34,489 nucleotides of DNA, from the IMG/VR virus record IMGVR_UViG_3300029268_002476, positions 1 through 34,489 of that record. One strand, given 5' to 3'. A program made the position numbers and the translations under genes. Source of the stretch: a virus. The notes under the pieces were generated by a model. That model searched no databases and was not told the DNA's origin. It worked only from the letters and a program-made list of their open reading frames with translations. The first letter of the stretch is position 1. Each line of letters starts with the position of its first letter. Of the stretch, positions 23,419 to 30,938 are shown piece after piece.

Positions 23419-23540
23419 GCCTCCCCCGCAGATCCGGGGGAGGCGGGTGGCGGGTCAGTGCCCGCCTCTATTTGGCAATCGGCCAAAATGTATTCAAAGA
23501 GTGGGTGGTCGGGACTGTAGTGGGCCGCCACAGCCCCGAC
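23419..23540 (-). other. Structured 5' leader of the late cluster (four hairpins)
   Basis: In 122 bases upstream of the muramidase, four inverted repeats follow each other. They are 23508-23540 (11 bp, one mismatch), 23471-23487 (TTTGGC/GCCAAA), 23449-23466 (GGCGGG/CCCGCC) and 23419-23444 (perfect 10 bp, GCCTCCCCCG/CGGGGGAGGC). No T-run follows on the transcribed strand, so these are not ordinary terminators. They may form an attenuator, antitermination or mRNA-stability leader. No convincing gene lies in 23401-23693. Confidence 0.55.
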
Positions 23541-23570
23541 CGGGTGAGGAAGTGGTACGCGTCGGGAACG

Positions 23571-23611
23571 GATATGACAGATTGCGGAGGGGAAGTCTTA
23601 TGCACGGTGCA
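23571..23611 (-). promoter_or_regulatory. Candidate Mor-dependent late promoter
   Basis: A perfect palindrome TGCACGGTGCA (23601-23611) lies between the Mor terminator and the late leader. About 32 bases downstream of its centre is CATATC (23576-23571), a weak -10 with an upstream TG. In Mu, Mor binds a dyad about 34 bases before the -10 of the middle promoter, which lacks a good -35. The spacing here agrees. Weak -10 match keeps confidence modest. Confidence 0.45.
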
Positions 23612-23619
23612 CAAAATGA

Positions 23620-23647
23620 AAAGCCCCTCCAGGGGTGAAGGGGCTTT
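23620..23647. terminator. Intrinsic terminator after Mor
   Basis: A 9-bp stem (AAAGCCCCT / AGGGGCTTT) closes a 10-base loop, with T-rich sequence (TTTTCATTTT) after it on the minus strand. It is 47 bases past the Mor stop and probably ends the early/middle transcript. Confidence 0.75.
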
Positions 23648-23693
23648 CTTACTGATTGGCTGATAAGCCTTATCTGCCGCCGGAAGAAAAATG

Positions 23694-24020
23694 TCAAGCG
23701 TCATTGAAGAGCGAGGCCTGCTCGACTTCGTCCCTTCGGGTCGCGAGGATGTCATAAACCTCGCGGATGGAGAGCCCGGTCTCGAGGGCGATCCGGCGAT
23801 GGTTGAACGGCCGCGCCGGGCTGGCATTTGCGTAGCGATCCCTGATGAATTCTACCTTCGCGACCTTGAAGAGCTTCTTGGGGCTGATCAGGTAGATCGG
23901 CACGCTCGGCAGGGCGTGGGCAAGCTTGATCGTGTTCTCCAGCCCGATTGCGCCGGCCATGAGCTGGTAATCCTCGGGCAACTGATCCTCCTTGATGTAG
24001 TCCTGCCACGTCTTTTCCAT
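23694..24020 (-). CDS. Mor-family transcriptional activator
   Basis: 108 residues. The N-terminal half (LPEDYQLMAGAIGLENTIKL, then LPSVPIYLISPKKL) matches the dimerisation domain of the Mor/C family. The C-terminal half carries the HTH (NHRRIALETGLSIREVYDIL, about 73-92). In Mu, Mor switches on the middle promoter and thereby late genes. It is the last gene of the early/middle operon, just before a terminator and a palindrome with promoter-like spacing, so it likely activates the late cluster directly. Slightly shorter than Mu Mor. No separate C-type activator is seen. Confidence 0.88.
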   Translation of the reverse strand: MEKTWQDYIKEDQLPEDYQLMAGAIGLENTIKLAHALPSVPIYLISPKKLFKVAKVEFIRDRYANASPARPFNHRRIALETGLSIREVYDILATRRDEVEQASLFNDA

Positions 24021-24022
24021 AG

Positions 24023-24514
24023 CTAACCCTCCCGCGCCTCCTGCGGCTGATGCTGCAACAATCCTTTAAGCCCTTCAATCACCTTGCGGGCCTGATCGGC
24101 CGTAATGATCCTCTCGATCCCCATATACTTCGTCCGCCACCGCTGATAGCCGTCCTCGAAGCGCCAGGAGACTTTCTTCCGCAGGACATCGATCATATCG
24201 AGCTGCTCCCGGGAAGGCATTATGACGACGTTTCCCGGACGCTTCGCAGCACGCCTGCGGTCGTTTGCCGGCTGCCACCGGCCGCGCCTGGCTGCGCCCG
24301 AGGTCTTGATGTAGTTGCTCTGGATCTTGAATCCGAGCGTCTTGAAATAGTTGATCAGCGCGTCCGCCTCGAAATAGGTCAGATCCTTGCTGGACCACTT
24401 CTTTGCATGGGTCTGGGCGCCGATGCTCTGCCGGTATTCATCGTCCGACAGCCCCAACTGTGTTTTGGCGATATGGATCAACCGGATCTGGATCGGTTCG
24501 ATCATCTTCATCAT
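24023..24514 (-). CDS. gemA: GemA / Mu gp16 family protein
   Basis: 163 residues. The N-terminal ~60 residues (IRLIHIAKTQLGLSDDEYRQ, then an SSKDLTYFEADALINYF helix) match the Mu gp16/GemA family (DUF1018). A basic linker and a second helical domain with WRFEDGYQRWRTKYMG follow. In Mu, GemA affects host DNA topology and gene expression early in infection. Its start overlaps the previous stop by 4 bases (ATGA), and Mor follows after 2 bases, the same order as in Mu. Confidence 0.88.
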   Translation of the reverse strand: MMKMIEPIQIRLIHIAKTQLGLSDDEYRQSIGAQTHAKKWSSKDLTYFEADALINYFKTLGFKIQSNYIKTSGAARRGRWQPANDRRRAAKRPGNVVIMPSREQLDMIDVLRKKVSWRFEDGYQRWRTKYMGIERIITADQARKVIEGLKGLLQHQPQEAREG

Positions 24515-24726
24515 ACGCTCCTTTTATTCCATGCGGAAATTGAGTCTTGCCTCGGTAAAGTCTTGCTCGAGGCGTTGCATACATTACACTTCACCTTTCG
24601 CCACGGTTCCTCTTTATCAAGAACGGCGATCCCCGGAGTACCGTCCTTCTTCAAGTATATCCACAACGTGATCAGCGTTGCCTGTCCACCGCAAAAAGGG
24701 CAGGGAAGTAGTGAGGTATTTTTCAT
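24511..24726 (-). CDS. Lar-like restriction alleviation / zinc-ribbon protein
   Basis: 71 residues from ATG 24726, which overlaps the previous stop (ATGA). It has the pattern of the Lar family: LLPCPFCGG with C9 and C12, KCNVC with C47 and C50, and a C-terminal ISAWNKR. Lar of the Rac prophage reduces type I restriction of unmodified DNA. Here it would protect incoming phage DNA. The four cysteines suggest one zinc. Anti-restriction activity is inferred from family resemblance only. Confidence 0.7.
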   Translation of the reverse strand: MKNTSLLPCPFCGGQATLITLWIYLKKDGTPGIAVLDKEEPWRKVKCNVCNASSKTLPRQDSISAWNKRSV

Positions 24727-25229
24727 TCCTTTTCTCCCCATTGTCTCTTCAGATCGGCCACGGCCTGCCTTGTCGCTTCTGACATCGACGCCGGCTCCTC
24801 GTCCACCTCCCGGCTGCGCTTCTTCCTGGCCGCCTCGCGATCCGCTTCGGCCTTAGCTGCCAGCTCCGCCGCCAGATCCCAGGCGCATTTCCTCATGTAG
24901 TTGTGATTCTTGAGCCCCTTCGGGCCGCTGGCCAGAGTGGCCTCCATCGCCTTGCCCCAGATCTCCGGCGTGACGGGCCGCGTCTCTCCGCCCTGCCAGT
25001 GGACCGTTTCCTGTTCGGTCAGGTCCCGGAGGCTTTTGGCCAGCGTCAGAGCCCGACGCCAGGGGAGGGCCTTCCCCCCCTGGCGGAAGAGCCCGAGGTA
25101 ATGCAGCGTCCGGATCTGGACGGAGGCGGGGAGCTTGATCACCGTTTCAATGAAATTCCGGATGATCGAGTCATTCATCCAGGCTTCCGCGCTGGCAACT
25201 GCTCCGCATGATGGGCAGACAAGGCGCAT
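24723..25229 (-). CDS. Zinc-ribbon early protein of unknown function
   Basis: 168 residues from ATG 25229, which shares a base with the previous stop (TGATG). It begins MRLVCPSCGAVASAEAWMND, a single CxxC start, then a helical domain (LPASVQIRTLHYLGLFRQGG, LPWRRALTLAKSLRDL) and a very basic Ala/Arg/Lys helix (KAEADREAARKKRSREVDE). I have seen similar early proteins in transposable and other temperate phages, without known role. DNA or RNA contact is likely from charge and CxxC; this is inference. Confidence 0.65.
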   Translation of the reverse strand: MRLVCPSCGAVASAEAWMNDSIIRNFIETVIKLPASVQIRTLHYLGLFRQGGKALPWRRALTLAKSLRDLTEQETVHWQGGETRPVTPEIWGKAMEATLASGPKGLKNHNYMRKCAWDLAAELAAKAEADREAARKKRSREVDEEPASMSEATRQAVADLKRQWGEKE

Positions 25230-25423
25230 CAGATCACCCCCATCTTGCGTAGGATTCGCGCCAAGGTCTTTTCCTGTCTGAATTCGTTGACGTAATGTAT
25301 AGCAAGGCAATGCGCCGCTGACTTCTTCGTCTTGGGGAGACGTGATGGGCGGCACTGAAGCCTGATCGTGGCTTCGCCCGCCAGGTTGACAGAATCCTCG
25401 ATGATGATGGCTATCTTTGCCAT
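25229..25423 (-). CDS. Small early protein, hypothetical
   Basis: 64 residues from ATG 25423; GGAG lies 11 bases upstream, and the previous stop is 2 bases away. The sequence (MAKIAIIIEDSVNLAGEATI, then a basic helix) is unlike any family I know. A longer in-frame reading through 25660 is rejected because it overlaps the membrane gene. The tight packing supports it as a real gene. Confidence 0.55.
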   Translation of the reverse strand: MAKIAIIIEDSVNLAGEATIRLQCRPSRLPKTKKSAAHCLAIHYVNEFRQEKTLARILRKMGVI

Positions 25424-25425
25424 GA

Positions 25426-25635
25426 TTATGGTTTCTCCGTGGCGACGGCACCACGAATGGCTTCGCTGAATCCAGCAAGATCCCTCCGGATTCTCACCAA
25501 AAGAGCCCTTGCCGTAATGATGAAAGCCTGAACGACGCATATAAGCAACAGCGCTGCTATCCCGATTAACACTACGGACGTCAGCGTGCAAAACAGAGCC
25601 TGGGTTAACCCGCTCAATGCCAGTTCTATCTGCAT
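25426..25635 (-). CDS. Small membrane protein
   Basis: 69 residues with a long hydrophobic stretch from about residue 10 to 42 (LTQALFCTLTSVVLIGIAAL and onward), one or two membrane segments, followed by an Arg-rich cytoplasmic-type helix (ARALLVRIRRDLAGFSEAIR). It overlaps the winged-helix gene by 10 bases. In an early phage operon, small membrane proteins may act in exclusion or in tethering host factors; nothing here decides. Confidence 0.6.
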   Translation of the reverse strand: MQIELALSGLTQALFCTLTSVVLIGIAALLLICVVQAFIITARALLVRIRRDLAGFSEAIRGAVATEKP

Positions 25636-26036
25636 GATTGTAGTTCTCCTTCGAGTTCAAGCCGTCCCTGATTAAAAACCAGCTCCAGGGAAGATTTCTG
25701 TAAACGGGCGGCGCGGACCAGGATCATGATGCCGCGGTGCCGCAGGCTTCGGGTTGCCGTGATGATCTCGTCGGGTGTCTCGGCAATAAAGAACCCTGGC
25801 GGATCATCGACGGCGGATGCCACCAGGAAGCCGCGCTCCATGATGAGACTGCGAACGGTCTGGCGGATCTGCACGTCGCTCATCCCCGTCCTGGCGGCGA
25901 GATCTCGCGCGGACAAGGCGCGGGCGCGCCCATGCCTCAAGAGGCTGTAGACCGCCCGCTCCTCGCCCGATAACTCAAGATCAAATTCAAATGCCGCCTG
26001 ATCCACGCTGCAATCACCACTTGATGAGCAGGCCAT
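25626..26036 (-). CDS. Winged-helix DNA-binding protein, early region
   Basis: 136 residues from ATG 26036; a GTG at 26006 is an alternative, and both overlap the upstream gene or its end. Residues ~35-85 form a winged helix: LSGEERAVYSLLRHGRARAL, then LAARTGMSDVQIRQTVRSLI and a GFLVAS wing. A C-terminal segment contains PDEIITATRSLRHRGIMILV. Homologous-looking proteins occur in other transposable phages at this position. It probably acts in early transcription or replication control; no known name. Confidence 0.65.
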   Translation of the reverse strand: MACSSSGDCSVDQAAFEFDLELSGEERAVYSLLRHGRARALSARDLAARTGMSDVQIRQTVRSLIMERGFLVASAVDDPPGFFIAETPDEIITATRSLRHRGIMILVRAARLQKSSLELVFNQGRLELEGELQSCR

Positions 26037-26394
26037 CGAATGGCAGGCCGTGCTCGTGTTCAAAGAAAACCTTCATGTCCTGGAAGCTGTCAAACCCGTC
26101 AGCCACAACCAGGAAGGCGCGCTCCACGCCTCCATTTAGCCAGCGGCCCGACACGTTGATGCCGTTCTGGTCGATCGTGATCTCCTCGACGCTCTTGCAT
26201 GGCGCTATGCCCAACTTTCGACACACTTTGGTTCGAAGGCCGTAGTATAGAAAGAGGATCTCGCCGGGGTGTGGGTTCCGACCATCGCGCCTTTTGGCTC
26301 GGATGCTCTGGCGCTTCACCCGGCCGACCGGATGCTCCTTGAACCCTTCCTCGACCATCTCGGCAAACCGCTTTTTGAATCCTAAGAGTGGCAT
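26014..26394 (-). CDS. ASCH-type (PUA-like) domain protein
   Basis: 126 residues from ATG 26394, which has GGAGGAG directly upstream. It has the ASCH pattern: MPLLGFKKRFAEMVEEGFKE, an SIRAKRR segment, GEILFLYYGLRTKVCRKLG and a CKSVEEITID strand. A variable domain (ADGFDSFQDMKVFFEHEHGL) ends it. ASCH domains are RNA-binding-like folds linked to modified bases or RNA. Close relatives are frequent in Mu-like prophages. The true ligand is not known. Confidence 0.78.
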   Translation of the reverse strand: MPLLGFKKRFAEMVEEGFKEHPVGRVKRQSIRAKRRDGRNPHPGEILFLYYGLRTKVCRKLGIAPCKSVEEITIDQNGINVSGRWLNGGVERAFLVVADGFDSFQDMKVFFEHEHGLPFDGLLIKW

Positions 26395-26410
26395 TGTTCT
26401 CCTCCACTGA

Positions 26411-26653
26411 TCAAATCCCGTCCCCATCTGCAAACGCTACATCAGTGTGCCCAAAGTGGGCTGCTCCACATTTCTTGCAGAAGTACTCTCCGCAGAAGTA
26501 ACATTGAAACAGTCTCCCGAACGGACTCGGAAGCTTGAACTTGTCACCGCATCGGCACGGAATCGGCTTCACCTTGACAATTGCCCGCGTCTGCTCCCAA
26601 ATCATTTTCAGGTACAAGGCGTCGTCCCATCGCTGGACCTGGCAGACACTCAT
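26411..26653 (-). CDS. Small zinc-finger protein
   Basis: 80 residues. Cysteines are at 33, 35, 51, 54, 59 and 62, with His66 and His69 close by (PCRCG, FQCYFCGEYFCKKCGAAHFG), enough for two zinc sites. The N-terminal ~30 residues contain a helix with RWDDALYLKMIWEQ. The start overlaps the Gam stop by 4 bases (ATGA). A regulatory or nucleic-acid role is plausible; no family name can be given. Confidence 0.65.
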   Translation of the reverse strand: MSVCQVQRWDDALYLKMIWEQTRAIVKVKPIPCRCGDKFKLPSPFGRLFQCYFCGEYFCKKCGAAHFGHTDVAFADGDGI

Positions 26654-27180
26654 GCCGCCTCCCCGTCCGCCTCTTCCTTCTCGTCCCCTTTCAGCAAGGC
26701 CTCGACCAGTTTGTCGATCTCGCTGTCCGTGCTCTTGATCAACACGGCGTCCCCGTCTGCTCCGACCGTCACGCCGATCCGCTTCAGATCCGCCGCGGGG
26801 AGCTGTTGCAGGGCGCCCTTGACGAGCTTCTCCGTGGTCTTGATGAGCATGTCCGCCTGCTCGACGAAATGCTTTTTGATCAACTTGATAACCTGGCCGG
26901 CATCGCTCCAGGAGATCTTTCCCTTCTCCTTCTGGATGCCGATTTTCACCCCGTCGATGACCATTGTACGGGGCTTTGTGAAGAGCTCCCTGCTCTCATC
27001 GATTGCCGCATGGAGCTTTGCCTGGCGCTCGGCAACCGCTTCGACCTTTCTCTTGATCGCCACGATGTGCTGCCGTTTGATCGCTGCAATCTCGTGTTCC
27101 GCCACGAGGACGGCCTCCGTAAGCTGCCTGCGCCAGTCCGAGTAATCCTTTGTCAGTCTTTCGATTTCACCTAATGTCAT
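26650..27180 (-). CDS. gam: Gam-type host-nuclease inhibitor (DNA-end-binding)
   Basis: 176 residues from ATG 27180 with AAGGAG 7 bases upstream; about the length of Mu Gam (174). It is mostly helical (EIERLTKDYSDWRRQLTEAV, a KRQHIVAIKRKVEAVAERQA helix) and has the family segment KGKISWSDAGQVIKLIKKHF near 109-128. Mu Gam binds DNA ends as a Ku-like dimer and blocks exonucleases. It follows a small protein gene in the early operon after the MuB-like gene, as in Mu. Strong match to the family by eye. Confidence 0.9.
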   Translation of the reverse strand: MTLGEIERLTKDYSDWRRQLTEAVLVAEHEIAAIKRQHIVAIKRKVEAVAERQAKLHAAIDESRELFTKPRTMVIDGVKIGIQKEKGKISWSDAGQVIKLIKKHFVEQADMLIKTTEKLVKGALQQLPAADLKRIGVTVGADGDAVLIKSTDSEIDKLVEALLKGDEKEEADGEAA

Positions 27181-27190
27181 GTCTCGCTCC

Positions 27191-27415
27191 TTATGATTTG
27201 AAGTATCCGCAGCCGACGCACTTGTCGGGCTCGCGAGATTGCGGTACAATGCATACCGCCGTGTCGATCCGTGTCCTCCTCACCTGGCAATGGATTCCGT
27301 TGCCATTGGGCCGTTCACCCGGGGCCACTCCTGCAAAGAGTCCGGGCTGTTCGGTTGCGGTTCGACGCGGCTTTTTATCCTTCGGTTTCGCCCAGCGGCG
27401 TTCACGCTTCGTCAT
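27191..27415 (-). CDS. Small basic Cys-containing early protein
   Basis: 74 residues from ATG 27415, which has GAGG 8 bases upstream. The N-terminal half is very basic (MTKRERRWAKPKDKKPRRTA). The C-terminal part has cysteines (IHCQV, AVCIV, CVGCGYF) that could hold one zinc. Function unknown. A longer reading to 27487 would overlap the small membrane gene and is not favoured. Confidence 0.55.
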   Translation of the reverse strand: MTKRERRWAKPKDKKPRRTATEQPGLFAGVAPGERPNGNGIHCQVRRTRIDTAVCIVPQSREPDKCVGCGYFKS

Positions 27416-27420
27416 TTCTT

Positions 27421-27573
27421 TTACCTCAGAATGATTTGCAAACAGGCGGGTCCGAAATAGATCACCGCCAGGAGGATGATCACCCAACAGAACCGCTCCA
27501 GCAGATCAAACTGCCGGTCAAGATCCTCCTCCCATGATCCCCGCTCAATGAAGTTTCTAAATTTCTCGGCCAT
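27421..27573 (-). CDS. 50-residue single-pass membrane protein
   Basis: 50 residues, ATG 27573 preceded by GGAGGGGG 3-4 bases away. The N-terminal half is charged (MAEKFRNFIERGSWEEDLDR). The second half is hydrophobic from about residue 30 (WVIILLAVIYFGPACL). It fills the space between the MuB-like gene and the next gene, with 11 and 5 base gaps, so it is almost certainly part of the operon. No family recognised. Confidence 0.65.
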   Translation of the reverse strand: MAEKFRNFIERGSWEEDLDRQFDLLERFCWVIILLAVIYFGPACLQIILR

Positions 27574-27584
27574 GATCCCCCTCC

Positions 27585-28829
27585 TCAGATCGCCATGATG
27601 ACGGCTTCATTGACCTTCGACTCGCCCAGTTCGTGAGCCTTGTTCATCGCCCGCGCCGCGTAATTATTGACCGTCAGTGGATAGGCGTGGGAGATTACCT
27701 GATTCTGCCGATCCTGGAGCTTCAGCCGGAGTGACAAAGCCGGGAATGCATCGTCGGCGAAGATGTCACTGACCTTCGCGCCGATCCGTTTGAACTTCAG
27801 CGTCAGGTAGTCTTTGATGTTGCCGTTAAGCCCCTTGATCTCCGCCGTCTGGATTCGCCGGATCACCTCGCGCATCTCGATGTGGGCCTGCTCGGAGAAG
27901 ATATCCTTGAGCTCGACCTGGCCGACCAGGATGATCCCGAGGAGCTTCCGGTAACCGTCTTCAAGTTCATAAAAACGCTTCAGGTATTTCAGCGTGCTCG
28001 TGTGGAGATCGTGCGCCTCTTCGATGATGAGCACCGCGCGGAACCCCTGTTTCGCCCGCTCCAGGAGGAGCTTGTGGACCTGACGGGTTTTATCCTCCAG
28101 CTTCATCCTCGGCCGCTGCTCGGAGAGGTCCATGACAATCGCGTCGCAGATACTGGCCGCGTTCACGCGGTTCTTGTCGATCATCTGCGGAAAGATCACG
28201 ATGACGTCCCCGTCCTTTTTGAGCTGCTCTACCACCTTGCGCCGCATGACGGATTTGCCGGAGCCCACCTCCCCGATCACCGCCAGGAATCCTCCGTGGC
28301 GCGCCGCGTCGATCATTGCCGCCTCGATGTAGCGATGCTCCTCGCTCATGTAGATGTCCGAATCCTTCTGGATGTCGTCGATGAACGGGTTCCTGAACAA
28401 CTTGAAATATTTCATTGCCTCTTGACTGATCATCTCCACCTCCCCAGTGATGAATATTTGTTCCGGATCTCCCGGAACCATTGCCGGATTTCGCCGGGTC
28501 GCCCACATTTTCTTGTTAGTCCCAGACGGTGCTGCATTTCGCAGATCCTTGCCCAGCGGCTGCCAGATGTCCCCCAGCGTCAAATGCCGTTCCGCCAGCC
28601 ACTGCATGGCGCGTGGATTCGTTTTGATCATCCACTCCACTTTGCCCTTCGCTTCAGGATGATCGATGGGGATGTAGCCTCTGTTCAACATCAGGTTGAC
28701 CGACGGCCGGGAGATCGCCAGCACAGCGGCGATCGTCGCCTGGCTGATGCCGCAGTCCAGGGCCAGTTCCTTGAGCACGATGGGTAAAAAATTCATCTTG
28801 TATGCTGTTGCCCCGTTCGCCTTTGCCAC
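27585..28829 (-). CDS. MuB-like AAA+ ATPase, transposition target protein
   Basis: 414 residues, start GTG 28829 (GGAGG 7 bases upstream). The N-terminal ~95 residues carry an HTH (ISQATIAAVLAISRPSVNLM) as MuB does. The ATPase domain has Walker A GEVGSGKS (186-193), Walker B AVLIIEEAH (265-273) and a LGIILVGQ sensor-1-like strand near 299. MuB-type ATPases coat DNA and deliver target to the MuA transposase, and also give target immunity. It is ~100 residues longer than Mu B (312), with an extra segment around 100-165. Gene order A, small protein, B is kept. Confidence 0.9.
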   Translation of the reverse strand: MAKANGATAYKMNFLPIVLKELALDCGISQATIAAVLAISRPSVNLMLNRGYIPIDHPEAKGKVEWMIKTNPRAMQWLAERHLTLGDIWQPLGKDLRNAAPSGTNKKMWATRRNPAMVPGDPEQIFITGEVEMISQEAMKYFKLFRNPFIDDIQKDSDIYMSEEHRYIEAAMIDAARHGGFLAVIGEVGSGKSVMRRKVVEQLKKDGDVIVIFPQMIDKNRVNAASICDAIVMDLSEQRPRMKLEDKTRQVHKLLLERAKQGFRAVLIIEEAHDLHTSTLKYLKRFYELEDGYRKLLGIILVGQVELKDIFSEQAHIEMREVIRRIQTAEIKGLNGNIKDYLTLKFKRIGAKVSDIFADDAFPALSLRLKLQDRQNQVISHAYPLTVNNYAARAMNKAHELGESKVNEAVIMAI

Positions 28830-28847
28830 TGCTTCACCTCCCCGTTG

Positions 28848-29111
28848 TTAGTTCTTGACCTCAAAAGCATGAAAAACGAACGCGCCGCCAGATACCTGAA
28901 AGGTTCCTATGTATTCTCCGGGATTTTCTACGATGAGGTGCCCCGTGCCATATATCGCGATGCAGCGCGGTTCTTTCGGCGCTAACGGCTCGCAGAGCGC
29001 CCATAGGCAGGGCGTTGCATTTTGTATCTGTATCCCGAGCAGTTTTGCACCACGCGGCATCATCATCGTCTGTCTGTCTTGAATATCGAGCATCCATTTC
29101 CATATTCTCAT
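28848..29111 (-). CDS. DUF7352-like small early protein
   Basis: 87 residues from ATG 29111 with AGGAGG 5-6 bases before. The pattern MRIWKWMLDIQDRQTMMMPR, CLWALCEPL, IYGTGHLI and PGEYIGTFQVSGGAFVFHAF matches a small beta-rich family (DUF7352) common in phage genomes. No function known. It lies between the transposase and the ATPase, 10 bases from the former, and so is co-transcribed. A longer reading from 29171 overlaps the transposase and is not used. Confidence 0.7.
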   Translation of the reverse strand: MRIWKWMLDIQDRQTMMMPRGAKLLGIQIQNATPCLWALCEPLAPKEPRCIAIYGTGHLIVENPGEYIGTFQVSGGAFVFHAFEVKN

Positions 29112-29121
29112 ACCCGCCTCC

Positions 29122-30933
29122 TTATCCTCCCACCACTGCTGTCTTCCGTTCCTCCGCATGCCACGTCCCATCCTGTTCCTGTATTGACGCGATCACCTCC
29201 TCTGCTTCCTTGACCTCGATTCCGGAGGAGTACTGCGCACGGAGGGTCCGGTTCATCTCCGGGGCAATGATTCCGATCTCGGCGCTGAGCCGCTTCAAAA
29301 ATTCGACAAAGGAGATCTGCCTTTCCACAATTCCTCTCGAGAGGACAGCGGCGTCGGTCGTCAACTTAGTGTTTACCGGCATATCCTCAGCCGGTTTTAA
29401 CTCGAGGGGCGTTCCCTTCCTCTCGATGAACTCGACGTTGCCTACTTTGTCCGCCTGATGGCCGAAGACCGTCAGCGGCGATTCCTGCCCCATCGGCGGC
29501 GCCTCGGCCCGGCGCTTGTCTCCCGTGCCTTTCCAGGTGAGACCCCACTCCTGACCGATCTTCTCCATCTCCGTTTTGGCTTTCTGCGTCGCGGTGTGCT
29601 TGATTCCCTTGTATTCCCCATAGTGCACGCCGATCATCGGGCGGCCGAATCGATCGACATCAATGGGCTGGCATAGCCAGACGAAGCCGTTGAAATGGAC
29701 CTCCACGGCGGGCCGCTCATAGGGATGGCGAACCACGCTGACCCACTGGCCGGCCGCCTGGGGATCGGGAACCTGGTAGACCATTCCGTCCAGGCGTATC
29801 AGTTGGCTGCCGCTGGCCTTACTATTGATGGTTGGTTCCTTGATCAGGAGGCGGTAATATTTTTCCTCCGGGCAGAGGCGGAGCTGCTCCGCCGTGATGT
29901 AGGACCAGAGCACGGAGCGGGGAGCGACGCCGCGCATCAGCTTGACGGCGTTGTCGGCGATGCACCAGTCCAGCGCCCAGCGGTTCAGCTCGTCCAGATC
30001 CGCGGGCCGCTGGAGCTTCAACCGCCCTTCGAAGCGGTTGATGTGGTGCATCATCCCTTCGATCGCCCCTTTCGCCCTGGGATTGCCCGGCATGTGCGTC
30101 TCCAGTTTTACCCGCAGCGCGTCGAATAAGGCCTGGTTTGCCTTTGCCGCGACGATCGATCCGCGGTCCGTCACGAGCATGAAGGGAACACCGTGAAAAC
30201 GGTATTTTCCGATCTTGGTGCCTGATGAACCGTTCCAGGTGTGTTCGATCAGCTCATCCTTCGGCCGCATCGCCTCGAAGAGGAATTGCGACCCGTCCGC
30301 AGCGCGTTCGCCCGAGGCGTAAAAATACCGGAAGTAAAAAGCCCCGCTGCAATGATCGACTACGGCGTAGCGCAGGAGCTCCTTTTTGATGGCCCGGACC
30401 GTCTTGACCAGTTTGTTCTTGTAGAGGGTCATCTCCTCGTCCCGCTCGCCCAGGCCCCGCTTCTCGTCCAGGAAGTACTGGAGGCAGTTGGTCACATCAA
30501 ACTGCCAGACGTGGTTGGGATGGTCGGAGAGCAGGGTTACGTGGGGGGAGGGGCGGAGAAGATCCTTGGCTGATATCTGCTCCTGGCGCATCCGGGAGAG
30601 GAAGCGGCTGGTCGAGACGCCGGTTTCGATCCCGGAATCCTCCAGGATCTCCTTGGCGTCGCAGGATGGGAGCGGAATCTGCTTGGACGTCCGCTTCGAA
30701 ATCAGCAGGAGCGCCGAGGCCTCCATGAGGGTCTGGCGGGTGGCCTTCGACTCCCCCTTGCCGGTCCGCTCCTCGCGCCGCCGATCCCCCCGCAAGCCCG
30801 CCCAGCGGTTGACGGTTGCCGAGGTGACACCGTAATGACCGGCCAGATTCTTGACCGCCTGCGCGTATTCGCCTGCCGGAAGACCGCGCAACGTCGCCTG
30901 TACGTGATTCTGTATGGATTCAGAGACCGCCAT
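29122..30933 (-). CDS. MuA-type DDE transposase
   Basis: 603 residues. Cuts the prophage ends and joins them to target DNA; also replicative partner. The N-terminal ~60 residues include a VTSATVNRWAGLRGDRRREE helix-turn-helix (end-binding). The RNase H-fold core has D146 (VWQFDVTN), D256 (LVTDRGS) and E292 (AKGAIEGMMHHIN), with 35 residues between the second and third as expected for DDE enzymes. The C-terminal part (~380-590) contains the beta-barrel-like segment and an acidic-basic tail that may contact the ATPase. Shorter than Mu A (663), lacking part of the long N-terminal region for the enhancer. All three catalytic residues are in place. Confidence 0.93.
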   Translation of the reverse strand: MAVSESIQNHVQATLRGLPAGEYAQAVKNLAGHYGVTSATVNRWAGLRGDRRREERTGKGESKATRQTLMEASALLLISKRTSKQIPLPSCDAKEILEDSGIETGVSTSRFLSRMRQEQISAKDLLRPSPHVTLLSDHPNHVWQFDVTNCLQYFLDEKRGLGERDEEMTLYKNKLVKTVRAIKKELLRYAVVDHCSGAFYFRYFYASGERAADGSQFLFEAMRPKDELIEHTWNGSSGTKIGKYRFHGVPFMLVTDRGSIVAAKANQALFDALRVKLETHMPGNPRAKGAIEGMMHHINRFEGRLKLQRPADLDELNRWALDWCIADNAVKLMRGVAPRSVLWSYITAEQLRLCPEEKYYRLLIKEPTINSKASGSQLIRLDGMVYQVPDPQAAGQWVSVVRHPYERPAVEVHFNGFVWLCQPIDVDRFGRPMIGVHYGEYKGIKHTATQKAKTEMEKIGQEWGLTWKGTGDKRRAEAPPMGQESPLTVFGHQADKVGNVEFIERKGTPLELKPAEDMPVNTKLTTDAAVLSRGIVERQISFVEFLKRLSAEIGIIAPEMNRTLRAQYSSGIEVKEAEEVIASIQEQDGTWHAEERKTAVVGG

Positions 30934-30938
30934 GGCCG

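Noticed and set aside
23468-23827. 119-codon minus-strand frame across the Mor end and terminator
   Set aside because: Overlaps the Mor HTH, the terminator hairpin and the candidate promoter; Ser/Pro/Arg-rich text with no ribosome binding site.
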